DNA from: Eubacterium sp. CAG:248
GTDB lineage: Bacteria > Bacillota > Clostridia > Lachnospirales > Lachnospiraceae
Assembly (NCBI GenBank): GCA_000436475.1
Contig: FR886187.1
Location: 31,587-37,665, forward strand
DNA: 6,079 nt
Direction of reading: 5' to 3'
The notes beneath the pieces were generated by a model that was not told the origin of the DNA, did no database searches, and saw nothing but the letters and a program-made list of their open reading frames with translations. Below, piece after piece: positions 1 through 5,060 of this stretch. The translations under genes and the position numbers were made by a program. Each line of letters opens with the position of its first letter. The first letter of the stretch is position 1.

Positions 1-20
1 GCATAACTAATTGCATACAG

Positions 21-857
21 CTAACGTGCCATAGCTGCTTTAACAAGATGCTTTGCAAGCACAGATGTAGTAACTGAACCAACTCCACCAGGAACAGGAG
101 TTGCTGCTGCTGCGATATCGCTTATAGCATCAAAATCAACATCACCACATAAATTGCCCTCGTCATCTACATTAATACCTACATCAATGACAACTGCGCC
201 ATCTGCTACATATTCCTTCTTAATCATACGTGCAGAACCTGCTGCCGCAACAAGTATCTCAGCGTTCTTACATGTACCTGCCATGTCAACTGTCTTTGTA
301 TGACATACTGTAACTGTTGCATTGCGCTTCATAAGAAGCATAGAAACAGGTTTTCCTATAACAAGACTTCTTCCTACAACTGTTACCCTTTTACCCTTTA
401 TATCAATACCAGCATAATCCAACATCTCAATGACTGCCTCTGCTGTACATGGTGCATATCCACTCTCATCACCAGCATATACCTTAGCTAAGTTAAGAGG
501 TGATATACCATCAAGATCCTTTCTTGGATCTATTTTGTTTTCAATCTGCTTTTCATCAAGCTGCTTTGGAAGTGGTCTTAACATAAGAATACCATCTATG
601 TCAGGATTCTCGTTAATCTTATCGAACTCAGCCTGAAAAGTCTCATTATCTATATCAGCATCAAATGTATATGTTGTACATCTGACTCCTACTTTATCCA
701 TCTTTTTAACAGCTCCTCTTTCATATGAGCAGTCATCTGGTCTTTCACCAACCCTTATAATAGCAAGGTGTGGAAGTGGACCTTCTATACTTTTAACTTG
801 TTCCATAAGCTTTTCATTAATGGCATTAGCTACTGGAAGTCCTTTTAATATCTCCAT
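21..857 (-). CDS. folD: Methylenetetrahydrofolate dehydrogenase (FolD family), probably dehydrogenase only
   Basis: This 278-residue protein is full length for FolD, the cytosolic enzyme that oxidises 5,10-methylene-THF to methenyl-THF with NAD(P) and usually also hydrolyses it to 10-formyl-THF. The N-terminal folate-binding domain has Tyr45 in a SYERG context, an RPLP segment at 94-97 and KDLDG at 113-117. The C-terminal Rossmann domain has GRSLVIGKP at 162-170, and the family signature PVPGGVGSVTTS lies at 254-265. Aligned by eye to E. coli FolD, the catalytic Lys four residues after the Tyr is Ala49, and the Gln of the QLPLP motif is Leu93. Both residues serve the cyclohydrolase step, so I infer a monofunctional dehydrogenase complemented by the adjacent fchA. 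The ATG at 857 follows a GGAG (869-872) with an 11-nt spacer. It is the last visible gene of a dapF-fchA-folD series, separated from fchA by 154 nt that hold a structured repeat. Confidence 0.95.
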   Translation of the reverse strand: MEILKGLPVANAINEKLMEQVKSIEGPLPHLAIIRVGERPDDCSYERGAVKKMDKVGVRCTTYTFDADIDNETFQAEFDKINENPDIDGILMLRPLPKQLDEKQIENKIDPRKDLDGISPLNLAKVYAGDESGYAPCTAEAVIEMLDYAGIDIKGKRVTVVGRSLVIGKPVSMLLMKRNATVTVCHTKTVDMAGTCKNAEILVAAAGSARMIKKEYVADGAVVIDVGINVDDEGNLCGDVDFDAISDIAAAATPVPGGVGSVTTSVLAKHLVKAAMAR

Positions 858-930
858 TTTCTATGTATCTCCATATATTTTATTTTGTTGTGATAATATC
901 TTAATTTACTCTTTCTCAACTCATACACTC

Positions 931-983
931 ACGAACCCGCGCTACGCGCTATCTCGCCCTGCTTTGCATGGCTGTTCGTTCGT
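931..983. repeat. Structured intergenic element, three-way-junction fold
   Basis: The 154-nt gap between fchA and folD contains a more G+C-rich palindromic block. ACGAAC (931-936) can pair with GTTCGT at 974-979, or in a second register at 978-983. This stem encloses two small hairpins: GCGC-TAC-GCGC (939-949), and GCC-C-TGC with loop TTT and GCA-T-GGC (956-972). Together they would form a three-way junction on either strand. No T-run follows on the minus strand, so it does not look like an intrinsic terminator. The first hairpin resembles one in the 2840-2871 structure, which suggests related dispersed repeats. It might act as an mRNA processing or stabilising element between fchA and folD, but that is speculation. 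Confidence 0.55.
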
Positions 984-1011
984 TAATGGCGCAAGAAAAG
1001 TATATATCTGG

Positions 1012-1638
1012 CTATCTCACACAATCCATAACTCTGTCATACACCTCATCTGCCATCTGATTACCTCTGATGATAAGCTCATCTGCCCTGGTATTCATAT
1101 CATCTGCCACATCAGTGTCCTTCATAAGTTTTGTGTTTATGTATACATTAAGTGAAGCTCCGTTGAGTGCTGCCTTACACATCTGTATACCTACTCCCGC
1201 ATCACTTATAGCTAACCTGCTTCCAATAACAGATATCCTGTCTATAAGTCCAATAGCTTCAACTATAACCTCCATCATGGAAAGTGGTGCTTCACTTGCT
1301 GCTATAAGCGCTTTTTCCATAACCTCTTCACGATACTTTAACTGCTCATCTGTATCTTTAGGAAGACCATATGCCTCCGATAAAGGCTTGAAAGCTTTGG
1401 CATCCTTATCCATACATTCTGCCAGTTCTTTAGTCAGGTCATTTGCACGTACTATAAGTTTTTCAATTTCATCCTGATATTCGGCATATTTTTTCTTTCC
1501 TGTTGTAAGTGCAAGAACCATGTTACCAAGTGACATACCAACTGCTGCAACATAACCACATGCACCGCCTCCTCCTGGAACTGGTTCCTTTGATGAAAGC
1601 ACATTAAGGAATTCGTTCATATTCATTTCTGTCATCAT
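1012..1638 (-). CDS. fchA: Methenyltetrahydrofolate cyclohydrolase / cyclodeaminase family (FchA-like)
   Basis: This 208-residue protein matches the stand-alone cyclodeaminase domain (FTCD_C family). Members either remove ammonia from formimino-THF or, as FchA in acetogens and methylotrophs, hydrolyse methenyl-THF to 10-formyl-THF. Visible family features are PVPGGGGACGYVAAVGMSLGNMV near residues 19-41, MDKDAKAF at 76-83, SDAGVG at 145-150 and ALNGASLNVYINT at 157-169. The last lies in the conserved folate-binding and catalytic core. I chose the ATG at 1638 because AAAGGAG (1647-1653) sits 8 nt upstream; an ATG at 1662 would add eight residues but overlaps that Shine-Dalgarno. No histidine-degradation genes are nearby and folD follows, so the cyclohydrolase role is favoured. 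The gap to dapF upstream is 60 nt with no terminator, so co-transcription is likely. Confidence 0.88.
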   Translation of the reverse strand: MMTEMNMNEFLNVLSSKEPVPGGGGACGYVAAVGMSLGNMVLALTTGKKKYAEYQDEIEKLIVRANDLTKELAECMDKDAKAFKPLSEAYGLPKDTDEQLKYREEVMEKALIAASEAPLSMMEVIVEAIGLIDRISVIGSRLAISDAGVGIQMCKAALNGASLNVYINTKLMKDTDVADDMNTRADELIIRGNQMADEVYDRVMDCVR

Positions 1639-1698
1639 ATCTCTTTCTCCTTTACAGACCATTATTCTGCCAGTATCTGAAATGTATCATTTTATTTA

Positions 1699-2637
1699 CT
1701 ATAATTCAATCTCTCCTGTAAACACGGTAGCTGCAGGACCTTCCATATATACATCCCCGCTTTCTTCATCCCATGTTATCTTAAGATCTCCTCCTAGAAG
1801 GTGAACTGTTACATCCTTACTGTCACACATGCCATTAAGCACTGTAGCAACAACTGTCGCACATGTTCCTGTTCCACATGCGAATGTCTCACCAGAACCT
1901 CTCTCCCACACTCTCATGTTAAGAGTCTTTCTGTCTAATACCTGTACGAACTCTGTATTGATTCTTTCTGGAAATGCCTTATGATTCTCAAAGTATGGTC
2001 CAACCTTTTCTATATCGAATTTTGTTATATCCATATCGTTATCAAGATATACAATATCATGTGGGTTGCCCATAGATACACCTGTTATATCATATGATTT
2101 TCCATCCACCAGTATTGCTTCATTAATAACTGCATTTTCCACATTATCAAGTGCTTTAACAGCAAGCGGACACAGTTTGGCATCATTCTTATATGTATTC
2201 CTGTAAGCTGCCTTATATTCTACTAAAGCATTAACATCTACAGGCACCTTTGAAGCCTCAAGTTCCGGTTTTCCCATATTAACTACTACAGAAGCTACCT
2301 TGCCATCATCTCCAACATTTAACTTAAGTATCTTAATACCTGCCAATGTCTCTACATTGACTGTTGTCTTATCTGTAAGGCCATTGTCATATACGTACTT
2401 TCCTACACATCTTATTCCATTTCCACACATCTGTCCCTGTGAACCATCTGCATTATACATCTCCATAAAAAAGTCTGCATTATCAGATGGCTTTATAAGT
2501 ATAAGTCCATCAGAACCTATTCCAAAATGTCTGTCACTTACCCTTACAGCCACCTCTGATGGGTTTGCCAGAGGTAACTTAGTGCAATCCACATATACAT
2601 AATCATTGCCTGCACCCTGCATCTTTGTAAACTTCAT
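1699..2637 (-). CDS. dapF: Diaminopimelate epimerase
   Basis: DapF converts LL- to meso-diaminopimelate in the cytosol, the last intermediate before lysine and the cross-linking residue of peptidoglycan in many Clostridia. It is a cofactor-free enzyme using two cysteines as acid and base. Both are present: Cys71 in ADGSQGQMCGNGIRC and Cys254 in ERGSGETFACGTGTC. Also seen are the N-terminal MQGAGNDYVYVD, GSDGLILI at 41-48, and VSMGNPHDIVYLDN at 187-200. At 312 residues it is longer than the 274-residue E. coli protein; the extra sequence lies around residues 130-175, between the two pseudo-symmetric halves. The ATG at 2637 is preferred over one at 2649 because GGAG (2644-2647) is 6 nt upstream of it and would lie inside the longer reading. 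It is probably the first gene of dapF-fchA-folD. Confidence 0.96.
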   Translation of the reverse strand: MKFTKMQGAGNDYVYVDCTKLPLANPSEVAVRVSDRHFGIGSDGLILIKPSDNADFFMEMYNADGSQGQMCGNGIRCVGKYVYDNGLTDKTTVNVETLAGIKILKLNVGDDGKVASVVVNMGKPELEASKVPVDVNALVEYKAAYRNTYKNDAKLCPLAVKALDNVENAVINEAILVDGKSYDITGVSMGNPHDIVYLDNDMDITKFDIEKVGPYFENHKAFPERINTEFVQVLDRKTLNMRVWERGSGETFACGTGTCATVVATVLNGMCDSKDVTVHLLGGDLKITWDEESGDVYMEGPAATVFTGEIEL

Positions 2638-2643
2638 ATCAAT

Positions 2644-2647
2644 CTCC
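2644..2647 (-). promoter_or_regulatory. Ribosome binding site deciding the dapF start
   Basis: GGAG on the minus strand lies 6 nt before the ATG at 2637. The alternative ATG at 2649 has only a weak A-rich upstream stretch. Confidence 0.7.
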
Positions 2648-2722
2648 ATTTCTTTATGTGAAAATGATTATTCTATTGAATATAATTCTTCTCACACTTA
2701 ATATTCTATATTATGATACCAT

Positions 2723-2781
2723 GGTCAAAAGGTCTAAACCCACATGAGCTTGCTCATAGGTGGGTGAAAGACCTTTTGACC
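2723..2781. repeat. Hairpin 1 of the element: 24 bp, CTTG loop
   Basis: GGTCAAAAGGTCT (2723-2735) is perfectly complementary to 2769-2781. Inside, ACCCAC (2738-2743) pairs with GTGGGT (2760-2765), and ATGAG (2744-2748) pairs with CTCAT (2753-2757) around a CTTG loop. As plus-strand RNA this is a G-CUUG-C tetraloop, a known stable loop. No T-run follows on either strand, so a classical terminator is not supported. Confidence 0.85.
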
Positions 2782-2783
2782 CG

Positions 2784-2838
2784 CCCCGATATGAGCATAA
2801 AAGTGGGATGATAATCCCACGATATGCGAATATTGGGG
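2784..2838. repeat. Hairpin 2 of the element, with tandem G-A mismatches
   Basis: CCCC (2784-2787) pairs with GGGG (2835-2838), followed by a G-T wobble and four A-T pairs (2789-2792 with 2830-2833). Then come opposed GA dinucleotides (2793-2794 and 2828-2829), a 5-bp stem GCATA/TATGC (2795-2799 with 2823-2827), a small internal loop, and a perfect 7-bp stem GTGGGAT/ATCCCAC (2803-2809 with 2814-2820) closed by GATA. Confidence 0.8.
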
Positions 2839-2839
2839 A

Positions 2840-2871
2840 GAATTGTGGGAGTGCGTAGCACGGAACAATTC
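2840..2871. repeat. Hairpin 3 of the element, containing GTGC-GTA-GCAC
   Basis: GAATTGT (2840-2846) pairs with ACAATTC (2865-2871). A purine-rich internal loop (GGGA opposite GGA) follows, then an apical stem GTGC (2851-2854) with GCAC (2858-2861) around GTA. The apical part resembles 937-950 on the opposite strand. Confidence 0.75.
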
Positions 2872-2883
2872 GTAGGTATCAAA

Positions 2884-2905
2884 GTCGGGGGATTTTGACC
2901 CCGAC
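2884..2905. repeat. Hairpin 4 of the element, shared with the 6056-6079 copy
   Basis: GTCGGGG (2884-2890) and CCCCGAC (2899-2905) form a perfect 7-bp stem with an 8-nt loop GATTTTGA. The loop plus 3' arm belong to the terminal inverted repeat and recur inverted at 6056-6073. Confidence 0.8.
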
Positions 2906-2982
2906 ATCATATTATGCTGTAATGTCAGCCTCAGGAGGTATTCAAAGCCTTACTGATATATACCTTAACTACTCTTCTGTCC

Positions 2983-3537
2983 CTACACATCTGCATATAT
3001 ACTTAACACCATCGTTGCTGACTCAACCATAGTATTACCGCTATCCATACTACACTTCTGGATATACCTGAACGCATCCTGCTCTGTCATATTATTTCTT
3101 TCCATAAGCAGATGCTTTGCGTTATCTATTATTTTCTGTTCTTTGGGACTTCTCTGCCTTGGTGTTGTACGGGCCTTTCTTCTTTTTCTTATCTGCGACT
3201 GCAGCATAATCTCTATGGTAGATAACAGATCATTTACCTTAATAGGCATAGCTACACATACAACATTGCTATCCTGACAGTCCTCCCATAGATTCTGTGA
3301 TGCAACAAGCAGTAGTTCAAAGCTTTTAGGCTTATATTCGCATAATTCTGAATAAATCATATTATCTGAAAGCTTATAACCACTTATAATGATGCCATCA
3401 GACAGTGCATCTGCCTGATTGATAACCTGTGCTCCACTTGTACAAGGAACTGCCACATCATATCCCTTACGAACCAGGAGACTCCTTACAGCCCTTGCCT
3501 CCTCTATCTTCGGAAATGCAACAATCAATGTAGACAT
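2983..3537 (-). CDS. ANTAR-domain antitermination regulator with degenerate receiver, glnA-linked
   Basis: This 184-residue protein has an N-terminal receiver-like fold (about 1-112), a basic linker IRKRRKARTTPRQR (116-129) and a C-terminal ANTAR domain (about 130-184). The ANTAR signature shows as IIDNAKHLLMERNNMTEQDAFRYIQ (136-160) followed by SMD. ANTAR proteins (AmiR, NasR, EutV) bind paired RNA hairpins and prevent transcription termination. The receiver lacks the usual phosphorylation residues: Ser52 stands where the acceptor Asp is expected, there is no acidic pair after strand 1 (AFPK at 7-10), and MP (97-98) replaces the conserved KP. It therefore probably senses a ligand or partner rather than phosphate. 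GAGG (3545-3548) is 7 nt before the ATG, and the gene starts 16 nt after glnA, indicating an operon. The arrangement resembles clostridial glnA-nitR clusters, so a nitrogen-control role is likely. Confidence 0.88.
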   Translation of the reverse strand: MSTLIVAFPKIEEARAVRSLLVRKGYDVAVPCTSGAQVINQADALSDGIIISGYKLSDNMIYSELCEYKPKSFELLLVASQNLWEDCQDSNVVCVAMPIKVNDLLSTIEIMLQSQIRKRRKARTTPRQRSPKEQKIIDNAKHLLMERNNMTEQDAFRYIQKCSMDSGNTMVESATMVLSIYADV

Positions 3538-3553
3538 ATTCTAACCTCGTATA

Positions 3554-4885
3554 TTAAAACTTATAAAGATATTCATCAAGTTCCCACTGTGTAACCTGAG
3601 TCTTGTAATCATCCCATTCCTTTAGCTTGGCTTCCGTATACTTTGTTGTAATATGCTCTCCAAGAACACCACATATAAACTTATCCTCATTAAGATACTT
3701 TATCGCATCATAAAGATTATCTGGCAGTATTTCTATTCCTGCCTCTTTTCTTTCCTCTTCTGTCATCTCAAATATATTGCAGTCAACACTGGCTGGAACC
3801 TCTAGCTTATTCTTAATACCATCAAGACCTGCCGCAAGACATGTAGCAAGTACAAGGTATGGATTAGCCGAAGGATCAGGGTTTCTAAGCTCCACCCTTG
3901 TTCCATTTCCTCTTGATGCTGGTATTCTTATAAGTGGACTTCTGTTAGTTGCTGACCATGCTATATATACAGGTGCTTCATAACCTGGCACAAGTCTTTT
4001 ATATGAGTTAACAAGCGGATTAGTAAGAGCTGTCATACCCTTTGCATGCTTCATGACACCCGCTATGAAATGATATGCATCCTCTGATAATCCAAGCTTG
4101 TCAATATCATCTGCAAATATATTCTTTCCATCCTCTGTAGCAAGAGACATATTAACATGCATTCCAGAGCCGTTAATACCATACTTTGGCTTAGGCATAA
4201 ATGTTGCATACAATCCATGTCTTTTAGCTATAGTCTTTACTGTAAGCTTGAATGTCATAATATTATCTGCTGTCTTTAAAGCTTCATCATATCTGAAATC
4301 TATCTCATGCTGCGCTGGTGCAACCTCATGATGGGAAGCCTCTATCTCAAATCCCATATCTTCAAGAGTAAGAACCATATCACGTCTTACATTCTCTCCA
4401 AGGTCTGTAGGTCCTAAATCAAAATAACCTGCCTTTTCATGGGAAAGTGTTGTTGGAAGTCCATTATCATCTGTATGGAAAAGGAAAAACTCACATTCCG
4501 GTCCAACCTCGAATATATATCCCATATCCTTAGCTTCATTAATCACTTTCTTAAGTATCCATCTTGGATCACCCTCGAATGGTTTACCATTTGGTGTATA
4601 TACATCGCATATAAGTCTTGCAACCTTTCCCTGCTGTGGTCTCCATGGAAATATTTCAAATGTATCATAATCAGGGTACAGATACATATCAGACTCTTCT
4701 ATCCTTACGAAGCCCTCTACTGAAGAACCATCAAACATACATTTGTTATCCAGTGCTTTGCCAAGCTGGCTTGAAGTAATAGCCACATTCTTTAGCACTC
4801 CAAACATATCTGTGAACTGAAGTCTGATAAACTCAACGTCCTCTTCCTCTACCATTCTAAATATATCCTGCTTAGTATATTTCAT
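3554..4885 (-). CDS. glnA: Glutamine synthetase, type I-alpha
   Basis: GlnA is the cytosolic dodecameric enzyme joining ammonia to glutamate with ATP. The 443-residue length equals that of Bacillus-type GSI-alpha. Motifs in order: FTDMFGVLKN (24-33), FDGSSVEGFVRIEESDMYLYPD (51-72), metal-ligand segment EVGPECEFFLF (126-136), HHEVAPAQHEID (185-196), NGSGMHVN (238-245), the flap Glu in GYEAPVY (301-307), NRSPLIRIP (314-322) and RVELRNPDPSANPYL (330-344). There is no GSI-beta insertion or adenylylation-site segment, and the Arg of GFVRIEE (61) matches the residue used for glutamine feedback in the Bacillus enzyme. The ATG at 4885 is chosen: the product then begins MKYTKQDIF like its homologues, and AAGGA (4896-4900) lies 10 nt upstream; a GTG at 4915 would overlap that site. 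It is co-transcribed with the downstream ANTAR gene and driven from the divergent region. Confidence 0.98.
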   Translation of the reverse strand: MKYTKQDIFRMVEEEDVEFIRLQFTDMFGVLKNVAITSSQLGKALDNKCMFDGSSVEGFVRIEESDMYLYPDYDTFEIFPWRPQQGKVARLICDVYTPNGKPFEGDPRWILKKVINEAKDMGYIFEVGPECEFFLFHTDDNGLPTTLSHEKAGYFDLGPTDLGENVRRDMVLTLEDMGFEIEASHHEVAPAQHEIDFRYDEALKTADNIMTFKLTVKTIAKRHGLYATFMPKPKYGINGSGMHVNMSLATEDGKNIFADDIDKLGLSEDAYHFIAGVMKHAKGMTALTNPLVNSYKRLVPGYEAPVYIAWSATNRSPLIRIPASRGNGTRVELRNPDPSANPYLVLATCLAAGLDGIKNKLEVPASVDCNIFEMTEEERKEAGIEILPDNLYDAIKYLNEDKFICGVLGEHITTKYTEAKLKEWDDYKTQVTQWELDEYLYKF

Positions 4886-5016
4886 ATAGTAACCATCCTT
4901 TCCTGCTGTACGCACACATACTAAGATTAATATACTACAGAATACATTTACTTGTACACATACTTTCTTAAAAAACTAATATTATTAAGTAATTATTATA
5001 CATTATATGTGCATAT

Positions 5017-5025
5017 ATTATACCA
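5017..5025 (-). promoter_or_regulatory. Probable glnA promoter, extended -10
   Basis: On the minus strand TGG-TATAAT (5025 to 5017) is a perfect extended -10 box, about 130 nt upstream of the glnA start codon. There is no good -35 at 17 nt, which extended -10 promoters tolerate. Transcription would begin near 5010, giving a leader of about 125 nt. A near-palindrome TATATG-TG-CATATA (5004-5017) overlaps the start region. No confident promoter for the divergent deacetylase gene could be assigned in this A+T-rich stretch. Confidence 0.55.
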
Positions 5026-5033
5026 ATTATATA

Positions 5034-5050
5034 TGTCATTTTATATAACG
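5034..5050. promoter_or_regulatory. Candidate GlnR/TnrA-type operator
   Basis: TGTCA-N7-TAACG matches the GlnR/TnrA consensus TGTNA-N7-TNACA except at the final base. It lies just upstream of the glnA -10 box, roughly where the -35 region would be, and ends directly at the Shine-Dalgarno of the divergent gene. In such A+T-rich DNA a one-mismatch hit can be chance, and no regulator gene of this type is in the window. Confidence 0.3.
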
Positions 5051-5060
5051 GAGAAACCTT

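Larger units (their letters stand above)
2712..2911. mobile_element. 200-bp hairpin-rich element with terminal inverted repeats (MITE-like)
   Basis: This non-coding block fills most of the gap between the ANTAR gene and dapF. Its ends are imperfect inverted repeats: 2712-2730 and the reverse complement of 2893-2911 agree at 15 of 19 positions, with blocks TATGAT and GGTCAAAA identical. Inside are four successive hairpins (2723-2781, 2784-2838, 2840-2871, 2884-2905). The right terminus is repeated as a perfect 18-nt match at 6056-6073 in inverse orientation, so the unit occurs more than once. I see no long open reading frame, no transposase and no unambiguous target-site duplication (a flanking ATT on both sides is too short to count). 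I infer a non-autonomous mobile repeat or dispersed structured-RNA element; the family is not one I can name. The flanks at 2638-2711 and 2912-2982 are A+T-rich leader and trailer sequence in which I see no terminator. Confidence 0.6.

Noticed and set aside
820..1155. Plus-strand open frame spanning the folD-fchA gap
   Set aside because: It overlaps both real genes in antisense, has no ribosome binding site and runs through the hairpin repeat; no family features.
2700..2718. Outward TTGACC at the element end as a -35 box for dapF
   Set aside because: The best -10 match (TAGAAT) is only 14 nt away, too close for a normal promoter.
2723..2781. Hairpin 1 as an intrinsic terminator for glnA-ANTAR
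   Set aside because: No T-run follows the stem on either strand; the T residues are inside the paired arm.
2709..2914. Target-site duplication flanking the element
   Set aside because: A 3-nt ATT, or a TA depending on where the ends are drawn, is found on both sides, but in A+T-rich DNA this is not informative.
2912..2982. Weak AGGTAT/ATACCT inverted repeat after the ANTAR gene as a terminator
   Set aside because: The stem is 6 bp with a long loop and no following T-run.
4943..4956. Small hairpin TACA-AGTAAA-TGTA (minus strand) in the glnA leader as an ANTAR target
   Set aside because: The loop has six bases and A at position 1 but lacks G at position 4, the stem is only about 4 bp, and I found no second hairpin or overlapping terminator.
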